64,000 bases of DNA. Source: Dryocosmus kuriphilus (taxonomy: Eukaryota > Arthropoda > Insecta > Hymenoptera > Cynipidae). Below the pieces are notes generated by a model that saw only the letters and a list, made by a program, of their open reading frames with translations, made no database searches and was not told where the DNA came from. Made by a program: the position numbers and the translations under genes. This document shows positions 47,151-59,640 of the stretch, one piece after another (the stretch's first letter is position 1; the number at the start of each line of letters is the position of its first letter). The stretch covers positions 47,557,356 to 47,621,355 of the forward strand of contig CM076192.1 of the NCBI GenBank assembly GCA_038277395.1. Reading direction: 5' to 3'.

Positions 47151-48825
47151 AATTTTAGCCCTACTTTCTAACCAAGATGGTTTTCAAGGGAAAAAATCAA
47201 GCTTTCTTTTAAAAATTTTTAAACAAATTTTTAAACAAATTTTAGGGCCCGAAATTTGATAAGTCAAAATATTAATTGAATACAGGCGCGCATGGTAAAA
47301 TGTCAAAAATTCGAGCTTCTGTATATTGTCAACCCGTCATACTAAGGTGTCTTCTCTGGGAGATTAGAAAAGGTCTACTAGGACTACAATCCAGTAAAAT
47401 TTAAACAAGATTCGAGACAAAAAAATTTTTAGGTGGGTACACTTGGCAAATTTGGCCCCAAATAGAACAGTACCTAGATTAAAAATTTTTCAACTTTCCG
47501 AATTGAAATAAATTTTTTGCTAGCAAGAAAAAATCTCAGGTACTGTGTTAGGATATATACTAAAAATTCCGCATTAAATTTTAATTTAAAGATGTAAAAC
47601 TTAATTTCTAATAAAACGATTCTCTTTTCTAAAAAGATATTTAAAAAATAATTAAATCCATGTTCAATAAATATTATACTAGTCTAAAATACTGTCATAG
47701 TAAAGTTTAATTGAATGAGAAATTAATCAAAATACAAGCTGCTATCGTAAACCACTATTTGAACTATTATTGTAAACTATGTTTGTAAAGCGAGAACTAA
47801 ATTAATATCGAAAAAATATGCAAATTCTTTTGATTAATAAACTTAATTATAAATGAAGTTGAAGGATTGAGCAATCAAAACTAATTTATCAAGGAAATAC
47901 ATTTATTTTTTGCAATTTGATACAGAACAGGCTTACAGGCAGAAATCTATTAAAAGTGTATTTACTCGCAATTTTATTGAATTGATAATGAAGCTGAAAG
48001 ATAGCATAATATCATTACAATAAAACATGCTTCATTGCTTCTCGTACCTAGTATAAAGTAGGTAAATGCCGAAACTTTTATAGGATATTAAATTACTATA
48101 TTTTCTTCTTAAAAACTTACGATTTTCACTGGCATTGAAGATGAATTATTCGATCATTTTCCATCCTTGCAAAATTATCATTTTTGTATAAAAAAAAAAT
48201 TATTTATCTTTTAGTGCGTGTTTCGGAAACTGAAAATACGTATGTATAAATATCACTCATGAGCATGAACCATAAAATACTGCAGAATTCTTCCTCTCAC
48301 CCCCTCACAACAAATATTTTTCCAACGATTCAACGATTTAATTAAGGGCTAGACTCTAGAGAGCTAGAGCAAAGAATACACATAATATCTTTGGTGGAGG
48401 ATAACAAACTGAAGGCCGGGTTATTTTTTTTGAGGTTAAGTTGGCTTTTAAACAAATAAATTAAAAAGAAAATTATTTGACTTATTTTTTTTCTGAGTTA
48501 AGGAATGAAAAAAACAACATTTCAGGAACTCAAAGCAAATTAAATAAAAATATATTTAATTAATTTGTATACGTATATTTTACAACTAGAACCACTATGG
48601 GACATTTCTGATTGGACCTGAATTAAAAATCAATAGTCCACTAGAAATGCAGGAAACGTACGAATAATTTCATTTGAATTTAATTTCACATCTAGAATAT
48701 AAATCGGAAAATTAAAAAATTATCGTATACTTGTTAAAATCAGTATGATGAATATTTTAAGATTTTATGCAACTTATAATTGCATTAATAATTGCATAAT
48801 AATTTATGCTGGGAAAAATATGCAC

Positions 48826-48875
<50 letters not shown>

Positions 48876-49583
48876 TGACCTATATATCACATAAAAAATA
48901 TATTTTTTTTTACGGCAGCAATAAAAAGTGATTTTAAGTTTTATTAAGATTATTTTTTTTGATAGTGTCTTATGTTTGCTTGTAGCCACTTATATATGTA
49001 TCTAACGTTCGCAGCATGACCTAATTTTTCTTTTCCTGAAAAGGGGCGGAAAAAAATGAATTTAACAATTAGCTATTCATATGTTCTTGTATAATTTTTC
49101 TATATAACTGACTATAACTAAATACGATTACCGGAAATTATAAAGTACTTGAAATACGCTTGCATTTTAAATTTTGAGTGAAAACTGACTGCGACAGACG
49201 AAAATTGAAAAATTTGAATTACGTTAGCATTCAATAAAAGAAACATTATTTTCAAGATTGCACGGTAATGGTGAATGAAACGAATATTTTTTAAACATAA
49301 TAACAATTAATATTTATTTCAAATAAATACTTTAATGAAATATGCATTTTAATATTCTCATTTGATTGCAGAAGTTTGTCCTCCGAATAAAAAATAGCAT
49401 AATTAAATTAAACAAAACTTCAAAATGATTACAGTCGAGTCCCTTACAGTCGTTTTTACATTTAACATTTCTAACTAAATATTTCTCATAAAATGATAAT
49501 AGTAACAACGTATTAAATCTTATTTGACTTTTCAACATCTTATTCTTAAATTTGGAGACAATTTCAACTTGGAATTTCAGTAA
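47151..49583. other. AT-rich intergenic sequence
   Basis: About 2.4 kb between the inverted-repeat element and the CNTD1 stop. It contains a TA microsatellite (48829-48872). I could not find the missing 3' exons of the secreted-protein gene. Confidence 0.5.
48829..48872. repeat. (TA)n microsatellite
   Basis: Uninterrupted TA dinucleotides over about 44 bases. Confidence 0.95.
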
Positions 49584-50977
49584 TTATTCCTGAACTGCTA
49601 AACTAAATAGTAAATTCGCCATGTCCCAAATATCCACGTCTTTAATTCCAACGAGACTAGCTATCCTCTTCAGTAATTCTTTATTGGCATATTTCCTTTC
49701 CAAATTAACAAAGAACACTGAGGAAAGTGTAATTGCTGCTCCCAAAAATAGAGCATTTGATTCTATTACCATTACACTCTTTTGATCAAAAAGCGTCTTC
49801 GGAAAGTGGTCCTCTACCACCATTTTCAGGTACGAGTACAATTCTTCGTGCTATACAAAATGATAAAAATTGGATCTTAAAATTTTATCTCACATTTTCA
49901 TTTTTATATAAATAGTAAGTGATCATGAAGCAGTAGATAAAATAATACCTACACATAAATATGATAAATCTACCAATCTTTTTGAAGATTCAATAATTCC
50001 AGGTGTATTTCGAAGTCCGGTTGCTGCTAAAAGAACATCTACACAGTCTTTTGGTGTACAACGGGGCATTTCAAATTCCACAGCCTTATAAACGTATATT
50101 TCTGACTGAAAAATTGTCCTTTTTGAATATTCTCGGCTTGGATCGATTTTTCGCAATGCTGCTTGCACCTGGAAAAGATGATTCAAATTTAAAATCTTTA
50201 AGTTATTTACAAATGAAAACTACAAAGAAGAATTATGAATAGAAAAATTTAGAAATTTGATTTACATCACATATTCCGAGGGATTTTTCATTGGAATCCA
50301 TCTTACTTGCGAGTTGAATGCAAGAAAGAAGACGTAATTTAGCTTCGGCACACATCTTTTTTTGTTCTTGTTCCCACAAAGCTTCGAAACTTCCGCTTTC
50401 CTCTAGATCTTTGAAAGCGTCCGAACTTCGTTTGTTCATATATTTCTCGTAGAGGTGAATCGCTAAATATTTTGCACTTGAATGCAACGAAAACTTCTCT
50501 GCTATCAAGAATATTATTCTAATAATGTTCACGCCGATGCCTAAAAATTTCCAGAATATTTAGTAAAAAAAAGTACAAAAATTAAATTCTAAAAAATTTA
50601 TAAATATATTAATAATTTTTACCTATGAATGGAACGAAGAACTTTTTACCTTCTAGAATATTACGTTCTTGCTCTTTGGTTTTCTCGTGTATGCACGCCA
50701 ACCAGTCATCAGTGAGTGACTCTAGAATTATAAAATAAAATTATCCTCCTTTTTGTTTTGAAGAAAAAACAATTATTTTTTATAAAAAATTATTGCCTGA
50801 AAATTGTACTATATCCATAAAATGTTAAAAGAATCAATATAGAATTAATAAATTATAAATCTAAATAAATAAGCACTCATCTTTATTAATCTATAATTTG
50901 TTTGCTCATGCTTTATAAGGGGCCCTAACCTACTATTATTATAAATTATTACCTATATAAGAGCTGTCGAAATCCAT
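49584..50977 (-). CDS. CNTD1: Cyclin N-terminal domain-containing protein 1
   Basis: Five exons on the minus strand with perfect phase: 50977-50953, 50721-50623, 50540-50266, 50168-49953 and 49850-49584. The product is 293 residues (human CNTD1 about 330). It starts MDFDSSYIESLTDDWLA. The cyclin-box part is marked by NIIRIIFLIAEKFSLH, AKLRLLSCIQLASKM (residues about 110-125) and SEIYVYKAVEFEMPRCTP, which follow the CNTD1 pattern of RLVSCVQLASK and SELDVLKSL-type helices. CNTD1 (COSA-1 in worms) is a germline cyclin-like factor that marks crossover sites in meiotic prophase with HEI10-type ligases. The run of CTT repeats just before the ATG (5' UTR) is a simple repeat. All splice sites are GT-AG. 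Confidence 0.9.
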
Positions 50978-53184
50978 CTTCTTCTTCTTCTTCTTCAGCT
51001 AAAAAACAAAACAAAAATTTAATTATACCCTACTGAAAAAAAAACTCAAGAAAACTCACAAAAACTCTTAAGTCCAAACGAGTTCTTACGGCTAAAATAA
51101 GATAACGCAGGTATACAGATATAGGTATTAATAGTTTTGCTGCGAAGACTCCTATCCAGGTATAAAGTATACGAGTTCTTACAAGTAAAAGCGACAAATG
51201 CTCATTAAAACTCGTAAGATATTAAAAGTTTTCCTTGCGAGTAAAGCTGAGTAATTTTTAGTAGGGATGCATTTAAATAAATAAATAACCTTTAAAAATA
51301 TTTATATATAACGTTAATTTCCCTGTCGAAACAAAATAACTGGAGAATGTCTAAGAAATATCAGATGAGCTAGTTATTTTTTCAGTCATTTTTACCTGTA
51401 TTTTGCATAAATAGTTAATTAGAGAAAATAAACCCTCAGTTTTATGATATAAAAGTTACCCACTTTTTATTCATTTTAATAAAAAAATTTTAATAAATTT
51501 GTTTTTATTTGTTTATTTATAATTTAAAAATTTTGTTTTCATTGATTTATGAAATTGATCCTAAAAAGGACCAGACATTCTCTATAGACACGAAATCTTT
51601 CAAATAATGACTTATAAAAATGACTGAATTTGCTGACATTTTTGTCTAGAATGTCATTTGGTTTCGGCAGGGTTATTATACGCGTATACTTAGCATGAAG
51701 TAGACTCTATATTAAATTACCTTTTTTCAAAGAATTTTTCAATTATGAAGTCTTCAAAGTCTGGAAAACGATTATGATAACTCCAAAATCGACCGTAGTG
51801 TGCGTAGAGTTTGTAACTCCAAATCCAGGAATTCTAATCAGAGTGACATTTTCAAAACATTGCGGTGGTACCACGTGCTTTCTTGATTTCTATGAAAAGC
51901 GAAGGTGCTGTCCTCTGAAATGAAATGCTAGTGTTTTGAATTACAGCAAAACATGTATGTATGGATCTGCCGATACCATATTTGAGAGAAGCTATTGTGT
52001 ACTTGCCTTAAGCTCTACCTTTCCTTCTCTTTCTTTCCCTCTCATTTCCCCTCGATGGACACCAGAAAGTGCGGCAGCACCTTCATCCCTCGGTGATGAG
52101 CGCTCATGCGTGCTCATCTTCATTGAAGAAAATAAAGGCGTATTCACAAACCGTCGTCACACTCTAAGTCACTCATTGGTTTGTGATCACGTGATATTCG
52201 TGATAAACAAAAATGAGATTTAAATTCAAATTATTATAAACAAAATAATATGGCAGAATTGTAAATCTAGTATGGAGCCTTTAGAATAAAATTTAAAATA
52301 AGGATAAATGCTACGACATCTTTCCTACGGAGTGTCTGTGAAATTCCTGAAATAAGTTATTTACAGCTTTGTGTATTATGGTATGCGGGCAATTCACGTC
52401 CAGCGCATTGACAAACATCTGCAAAGGAAAAAACAGGTAAACTGGAGAGGTTCGAAGCAAGCAACCCTGAAATTCTAAACCTCTAAACAGTCTAAACTCT
52501 CAAAGTTTCACAGATCATAAAAATTATCCGGATATCCGTTCTTCCATAAAAAGACGATCTTTGATTTGCTTATTCAAGCTGCAATCCTTGATTTTAATAG
52601 CTTTTCCAAGATTTTATGACCTCTTAAATTACGGTCGCACATGTAGGGTTTATCTCCCTAAGGGGTCCAGGAAATGCAGCCCGAATCCTCGACTATAGTG
52701 AAAGAAAACAGAAATAAGGGTCTTATTGTCTCAAGCGCCTCATGTGTTTCCAAGGCTGCTGAAATCGTGAGAAAGCTGTCTCCTCTCGATTCTCCCTCTC
52801 CTGCGAACTTAAGGGCGTGACTCGCGAACTTCAGATGTTTGTTAAAAGACTACGATTGGCCAAGCGGGGGTGGTCTACGGCCCTCAACTCGATCGGGCCT
52901 GGCGACGTGCAGGAGCAGCAGCGGCTGACCATGATTTGTAAGGCAGATTTTACTTGGCTTTTGACTTGGGAAGTTTGCTCTTTTTCCAAGTCCGTCTCTA
53001 GCTCAAGCTTTTTCTAATAAATGATACCTTTTGAACACCTAATAATTCATATTCAATTACACCAAGAATCTCCGAGCTTATTTTTATAAGCCGACCAATA
53101 GGCTTCGATAAGTTTAAACATTCGCGCCTTTAAAAATGAGTTCCAACCCAAGTTTATAGACGGCCCTGAGATCGGATCGTCACA
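50978..53184. other. Intergenic sequence leading into a gypsy-type LTR
   Basis: No supported gene in 50978-52600. From about 52640 the composition becomes GC-richer, with TATAAGCC at about 53086 and an end in GTCACA at 53184. This is probably the 5' LTR of the gypsy-type element, but with no second LTR in the window its start cannot be fixed. Confidence 0.45.
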
Positions 53185-53949
53185 AATTCTGGTGACAGGT
53201 AGGTGGGATATTTTTAAACTTTATCGGTCGGAAATCGGAAATTCGGGAGTGAATTATTAAATAAGAGAAGGATTTAAAAAGTGAAACAGTGAGTGAACAA
53301 TAAGTGTACTTCAGGTTCGAAATCCCATTAAGTGACAATAAAACTGAGAACTTATCAAAATTTTAAATTCCAGAGCACAATTTAAAGTGACTTTAAATTT
53401 AAATAAAACAAAGTGAATATAGTTTAAAAAAGAGATAAAATTTTTATCGAGACTTAAATTTAGAAATACAATCTTAAAAACTGTGCAAAATAATTCCTAG
53501 AAGGAATTCAAACTAAAGGTTCACAAGCCTGTGAACCCAACGCTCGGTGCAGTTGTACGTGAAGTGCAATCCAACGTTTGACCCCAGAACCAAGGAGCAG
53601 AACAGAGCCAGCAGAGGCAGATTGGATCCAGAGGCCAAATCATTGACCTTGTTCATCTTCAGGACCAGCGAACCTGTGGACTACCAGCAGAAAACATTTG
53701 AAACAAAAACAAAAATAGCGAAAAGATCATTATCAAGAAAAATGGTACCAGTAGTCTGAGTGGAGTGTGCACAATGGTATGTCTCCTTCTTATCTGGTCT
53801 TAGTTCTGCCAATTTGCGTAGGAAAAATTTATGTATTCTCCCAAGCATATTATAATAAGAAATACATGATTTAGACATTTTTGGAATCAAAAAAAACAAT
53901 ATATATATATATATTACACAGCCCCATAAAAAAAAAAAATTTTCTGTGC

Positions 53950-54430
53950 ACGTGACCAGACCACCATATCTATATGTTTTTGGGGTCGCTGAGTCCGAAT
54001 CCGGGGTCCGTTTTTCTCCATCAGGTCAGGGTCAAGGTCGTTTCAAGGTCAAATCAATATTATTCCACGAATGTGAGCCAAGATGCCGTTTTTGTATGTT
54101 TTTGGGGTCCCTGAGTCCGAATTTGAGGTCTGTTTGTCTCCACCAGGTCAGGGTCAAGGTCATTTCAAGGTTAAATCGAGGAAATTACCTGTGAACAGAC
54201 ACAATTACTACATCTATACGTTTTTGGGGTCGCTGAGTCCGAATCCGGGGTCCGTTTTTTTCCATCAGGTCAAGGTCATTTCACGGTCAAATGACGATTA
54301 TTTCACGAACGTGGGTCAAGGTGCCGTTTTGTATGTTTTTGATGTCCCTGGGTGCGAATCCGAAGTCTGTTGGTCTTCATCAGGTCTGGATCAAGGTCAT
54401 CTCAAGGTCGAATCGAGGAAAAAACTTGAA
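53950..54430 (+). repeat. Subterminal tandem repeats with TCAAGGTCA sites (left end)
   Basis: Four units start near 53977, 54093, 54222 and 54335. Exact TCAAGGTCA sits at 54043, 54154, 54270 and 54391. The units are mirrored at the other end of the transposon. The motif equals the extended half-site bound by FTZ-F1/SF-1- and ERR-type nuclear receptors; binding here is inference. Confidence 0.8.
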
Positions 54431-55019
54431 AGCCAATAACATTGAATACGTCGTATGATACAGATGTAAAATAAAATTGGATATATTGGTTTTCTTTTCT
54501 ATGCTTCAAGACTTCAGTTTAACGTGATACGGAGGACAGACGTTTAATTTATCCTCAGTTTCATAGAATATCATTTTTATATTCTGACTGACCGAATATC
54601 TCTGCGCTGAAGGATGTAATATAGCAACATTGGTGAGCCCAATTACAGTTTCTAAACTAACACTACATCTGCGTGGTGATACTTGAATTCTTCAAATCCT
54701 GCTACCGCGAGGGATACTGGGACGATGATAACTGCTTCGAAAGGAGATGTGTAGAATGATTCGCTTTCCAGTCCCATGTGGTATCGAAGCCAGCGTGGCG
54801 CGCTGCCTTGCAGGGGGGCGTTAGGGTGTGAGAATGAAGCCGTAGTGTGTCTGACGACGAGTTGACATTGTCCTCGTCAAAGTCAGAAAGCTCTCATACT
54901 TAGACCTGAGGAGGTATGAGAGTTATCACCCTCAGGACGGTGGACTCACCTGTGATCGGACCAGGATCCCTAACGCGTGGGTACTTAAATCTACTATGGG
55001 ACCTAAAAAAAACAAACAT

Positions 55020-56867
55020 TACACAACTTCAAATACTTCAAATAAACAGACTTCAGTGTCTTCATTAAAAACAAATGTAGCAAGTTCTTCATCTGAACAC
55101 TACTGTAACAAAAATGTTGATGCATTTTGTTAGGTATGTGCTAAGTATCACCTATCAGCTGATCGAAGACAAATATCCGATAAAATAAAAAATATTTACA
55201 AAAACTGTTTGGGATTGGATATTTAGAACCAAGATAAAAAATGGATACCACACAAGATATGTAGTGCTTGTTACATGATGATGAACAGATATGATTCCGA
55301 AAAAAAAAACCTGAAAAATTAAAGTTTGTAAAACCTGCATATTGGGAAGAGCCATCATGCGCAGAAAACTGTTATATATGTTTGACAAAAGTGACAGGAA
55401 TTAATTAAAAAAATATTCAGAGTATCAAATATCCTGAAGTTTCAACGTTAGTAAGACCAGTAGAGGAAAATATTGATATTGACGATGAAAGCGACAGTTC
55501 AATAGATTTGATGGAAAGTATGTCAACCAATGATGCATGCGATATTAGTGACGCTGAAGAAGATGAATATAAAGATGGAGATGAATATACTTCAGATGAT
55601 GGAAATATGAGTACAAGTAGTGAATACTATGCTACTAATGGTCAAGACAAAACTCCAAAAATCATAGATCAAAAAGAATTGAATGATCTTGTAAGGGACC
55701 TGGATTTACCTAAAGATAAAGCGGAATATCTAGCTTCATACATGAAAGGCAACAACTGGCTCTCAAAAGGCACAAGAATATCATATTACCGAAACCGGGA
55801 GGAAAACTTTAGAAAATATTTTACGATGATAGAGGAACCTTCATTAGTGTATTGCAATAATGTGGATAAGGTTAATGTTCCAGATAGGAATCTATAAGGA
55901 CAATGAATGAATGGAGACTATTTATAGACTCCTCCACTACAAGTCTGAAGGCAGTATTACTTCATAACACTAATGTTTTTGCTTCAATTCCCATAGCTCA
56001 TTCAACCGTACTAAAAGAAGAATATAGTACGATGAAATTCATTTTAGAGACAATAAAATATTCTGAGCATAACTGGCCTATTTGCGGAGATCTTAAGATT
56101 CTAACTATACTGTTAGGACAACAATCTGGAAATACGAAATATCCTTGTTTTTTGTGTTTATGGGACAGCAGAGATCGCAAGAAGCACTATATAACGAAGA
56201 TATGGCCGAACAGAACCTCTTTCGAGGCTGGTTCTGCTAATATTGTACGCGAAACACTGGTTGATCGCAGTAAGGTATTGCTTCCACCCCTCCACATCAA
56301 ACTCGGCTTGATGAAGCAATATGTAAAAGCCTTAAATAAAGAAGGAGAGTGCTTTAAATATTTGAAGAAAAAATTCCCTAAACTCAGTGATGCAAAAATT
56401 AATGAGGGTATCTTTGATGGACCACAAATACGTGAATTGTTAAAAGATAATGAGTTGTTCTTGTAATGACTGACAAAGAAAGAGCAGCATGGGTCAGTTT
56501 TAAAGAAGTTGTACAAAATTTTCTTGGGAATAATAAAAGCGTAGAGTACAAGAAAATAGTGGATCGAATGTTGGAAAACTATAAGGAACTAGGATGTTTG
56601 ATGAATTCAAAATTACATTATTTGCATTCACATATGGATTACTTTCCACAGAATCTAGGGGATTTCAGTGAGGAGCAGGGAGAGAGGTTCCACCAAGATA
56701 TCAAGAAAATGGAAAAAAGATATCAAGGACGGTGGGATGTGAACATGATGGCTGATTACTGCTGGTCATTGAAGAGAGAAAGTAATAAGAAAGGAGTCAA
56801 GCGTAAAAGAGAGTCACTTGTACGATCATTTAAAAAGAAAAGAGTAAGATACCATACAAAACAATAG
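55020..56867 (+). pseudogene. Transposase-like gene of the 3.45-kb transposon, in pieces
   Basis: The order is: a Cys-rich head (about 55090-55410) with KWIPHKICSACYMM and SCAENCYICLTKV; an acidic linker and 55508-55897 with LVRDLDLPKDKAEYLASYMK; then 55903-56466 with WRLFIDSSTTSLKAVLLHN, ICGDLKILTILLGQQSGNTK, CFLC and LLPPLHIKLGLMKQYVKAL; then 56466-56867 with YLHSHMDYFPQNLG and EEQGERFHQDI, ending in a basic tail. I recognise this as a recurrent invertebrate mobile-element protein. Candidate catalytic acids are the Asp of FIDSS, the Asp of CGDLK and a Glu of EEQGER (inference). Stops and frame changes at about 55136, 55405, 55897 and 56466 inactivate it. Confidence 0.7.
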
Positions 56868-56934
56868 ATAAATGAAGGTTCTCGATATTTTCTAAATCGA
56901 TGATACATATAGTTATAATGTCTGTCTCTGTTTA

Positions 56935-57360
56935 CTCAGCGACCCTAAAAACGTATACATGTGGTAGTTGTGTCTGTTCACAGGGGTTTTCCTCGATTTA
57001 TCCTTGAAGTGACCTTGACCCTTACCTGATGGAGAAAAACGGACCCCGGATTCGGACTCAGCGACCCCAAAAACGTATAGATGTAGTAATTGTGTCTGTT
57101 CACAGGCTTTTTCCTCGATTTAACCTTGAAATTACCTTGACCCTGACCTGATAGAGACAAATTAATCTCGAATTCGGATTCAGGGACCTCAAAAATATAC
57201 AAAAACGGCATTTTGGTCCACATTTGTGGAATAATCTTGATTTGACCTTGACCCTGACCTGATGGAGAAAAAACGGACCCCGGATTCGGACTCAGCGACC
57301 CCAAAAACATATAGATATGGTGGTCTGGTCACGTGCACAGAAAACTTTTTTTCTTTGTGG
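56935..57360 (-). repeat. Subterminal tandem repeats (right end)
   Basis: Inverse of the left-end array, with units near 56945, 57065, 57180 and 57290. Exact TGACCTTGA occurs at 57010 and 57243. It ends in GTGCACAGAAAAC and the terminal GGGGCTGTGT. Confidence 0.8.
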
Positions 57361-57440
57361 GGCTGTGTTATTATTAAAACAAGAGAGATTCTTCTTGACA
57401 GGTCACTAGAGATCACGATTATAATATTCAATATCCAGCC

Positions 57441-58475
57441 ATGGAGGAAGAATCTAATTTCTACCAGGATAAGGATGAACCCTTACAACATGATCAAGAT
57501 CAAGCGTCAGAAAATATCCCTCCTATTTCTGATGGTTTGAGTCACACAGACACTTCTGAACCCAGCATATCTCATTCTGAGCCTACAGAAACCACGAGTA
57601 TGGCTCAGGAAATTCAAAGTGCTTCACTCGTCCTTTATGCTATAGGTGAGAATGGAAGTCACATTCCTTACACCTTCAGAGAAGAGCAAGCCATTCTCCC
57701 TGAAATCATAACTCCGGGAAACTCCCAAATGAGACCAAACGCGTCCTCCATCCCAGAAAAAGAGACTCGAGTTCCTCAAAATAAAAGGTACATTAGCATA
57801 AAAATCGCCGCGGATATGGTTCCGATTTTTAATGGCAAGACACTCCCGATCCTCTCCTTTATACGCGCATGTAGATCAGCCGAGAACTCCGTTCATCCAG
57901 GAGATAGGCCTTTTCTTACTATGTTAATTAGAAATAAAATCACGAGAACTGCTGATCTATTCTTGGATGATAACCCCGAAGCTGACTCACTAGATTCTCT
58001 ATTGGAATCGTTAAAGACCGCATTTAGCCCTAAGCGCGATCTTAGCCAAATTCAATAAAAAATGTCGAATATGGTCCAGGAAGACGATGAATCGGTCACC
58101 TAGTACGGGATTAGGGTGAGTGAGCTTCAACGACACATCCGCGAAACAATAGACCAAAGCTTCCCACAAGAAGCTATAGCTGGAATGAGATTAGGCGCGT
58201 CTCAAAATGCCGTTTCATGCTTCGCGCGGGGACTGAAAGAACGCATCGAAAGTAGAATGCCAATCAGAAAATCGAATAACCTGCAAGATGTATAAACGCT
58301 GCAGTGGGTATCGAAACCGAAGTAGACACTTTGACCAACCTACAAAATTCACGAAAGTCTCAAACCCATCCTAGAGCCCACCCCTAAATTTGCGACAATG
58401 TTCGCATTAAACACGAACATAATCGGATTCACAAAGTCGAAAGTTTTCGTGATCAATTAGAAGATAGTAAAGAAT
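57441..58475 (+). pseudogene. gag of the gypsy-type element, first part
   Basis: The ATG at 57441 opens 205 codons. An acidic, Ser/Thr-rich N-terminal part is followed by MVPIFNGKTLPILSFIRACR and LFLDDNPEADSLDSLLESLK, the start of a gypsy-type capsid. The frame stops at 58056-58058. The sequence continues as recognisable but damaged capsid text (GIRVSELQRHIRETID, AVSCFARGLKERIESRMP) with further stops until the palindromic insertion at 58476. Confidence 0.7.
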
Positions 58476-58581
58476 TATAAAATTGCGATGTTTTTGCTGT
58501 TTTTTGACTAGTGTAGGTTAAACTATGTAAGGGTGGTAATGAGTGTTGATCTACTAGTCTGAATTAATGATATTTAATAGC

Positions 58582-58611
58582 TTTCGCCCCGACGACGTCA
58601 GGCCTCATCAG
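58582..58611 (-). ncRNA. Hammerhead-ribozyme-like core (left arm)
   Basis: Mirror copy of the right-arm core on the minus strand: TCATCAG at 58605-58611 and TTTC at 58582-58585 are the inverses of CTGATGA and GAAA. The same reservation about stems I and III applies. Confidence 0.5.
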
Positions 58612-59552
58612 TTTTAATGGATATACATAAACTGTAATTACATGGATACATTTTATAAATGTCAAGAAGCGAGGTTATATATATTATAGTAAAGTGATTA
58701 GGGTACTTACAATTCAGGTATAATTTGATTTTTTGAAGGTTAATATTAAAATGTGTAAAATATGAAAATGCCACTCCTGGGCATGGTGTAGCGATTACTA
58801 GTATTGTGTATTATTTGTTTTTGACATTTTCGTCTCGTTAGTACGAACTTCATGCCCAGGAGTGAGGTTATAGACTGAGTAGTCGAAATCGAGAATGGTT
58901 TACGTAGAAGGCACCATGTAGCGTGTATGTTAAATGGCGGTAAAACGGTTGAAATTTAAATGTCGAAGTAGTTTACTTATTTGTCATTACAATCAAATTC
59001 AAATATAAATCACTAAGAAAATCAGTATCGGATCGTTTGTTTACAGATTTTGTATGTTTGATAATTTGAAACATTTCTTTGAAAATACGCATGTTTCAAA
59101 TTATCAAACATACAAAATCTGTAAACAAACGATCCGATACTGATTTTCTTAGTGATTTATATTTGAATTTGATTGTAATGACAAATAAGTAAACTACTTC
59201 GACATTTAAATTTCAACCGTTTTACCGCCATTTAACATACACGCTACATGGTGCCTTCTACGTAACCATTCTCGATTTCGACTACTCAGTCTATAACCTC
59301 ACTCCTGGGCATGAAGTTCGTACTAACGAGACGAAAATGTCAAAAACAAATAATACACAATACTAGTAATCGCTACACCATGCCCAGGAGTGGCATTTTC
59401 ATATTTTACACATTTTAATATTAACCTTCAAAAAATCAAATTATACCTGAATTGTAAGTACCCTAATCACTTTACTATAATATATATAACCTCGCTTCTT
59501 GACATTTATAAAATGTATCCATGTAATTACAGTTTATGTATATCCATTAAAA

Positions 59553-59582
59553 CTGATGAGGCCTGACGTCGTCGGGGCGAAA
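59553..59582 (+). ncRNA. Hammerhead-ribozyme-like core (right arm)
   Basis: CTGATGA at 59553-59559 and GAAA at 59579-59582 enclose a 19-nt stem II that folds with seven pairs and one G-G mismatch around a 3-nt loop. These are the two conserved core blocks of a hammerhead. I could not confirm stem III and the cleavage triplet, nor a good stem I, so activity is not assured. Confidence 0.5.
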
Positions 59583-59640
59583 GCTATTAAATATCATTAA
59601 TTCAGACTAGTAGATCAACACTCATTACCATCCTTACATA

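Larger units (their letters stand above)
53916..57368 (+). mobile_element. DNA transposon, 3,453 bp, with long repeat-rich inverted ends
   Basis: The ends are ACACAGCCCCA (53916) and its inverse ending TGGGGCTGTGT (57368), with TATT on both outer sides as a likely 4-bp target duplication. The inverted ends are about 430-520 bp long. Each consists of about four tandem units of roughly 115-130 bp with GTTTTTGGGGTCGCTGAGTC, CCATCAGGTCAGGGTCAAGG and TTTCAAGGTCAAAT. The interior carries one gene in pieces (55020-56867). I do not know the superfamily. Confidence 0.88.
58476..59640. mobile_element. Palindromic insertion with hammerhead-like cores (probable Penelope-derived)
   Basis: 1,165 bp inserted in gag and flanked by the 13-bp direct repeat GATAGTAAAGAAT (58463-58475 and 59641-59653). 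Two arms of about 550 bp (58524-59074 and 59091-59640) are near-perfect inverted copies around a 16-bp centre. I see one mismatch and one single-base indel. About 48 bp at the left are unpaired. Each arm carries a CTGATGA...GAAA core. A 13-bp duplication points to target-primed reverse transcription, as for Penelope-like elements, which are known to carry hammerhead ribozymes. No protein is encoded. Confidence 0.85.

Noticed and set aside
51640..52230. Possible exon text around 51900 on either strand
   Set aside because: Stops interrupt each candidate and no splice-phase or family motif supports one.
53946..54439. Two overlapping open frames of 82 and 118 codons at the left end of the 3.45-kb transposon
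   Set aside because: They are translations of the tandem subterminal repeats, and the same text appears inverted at the right end.
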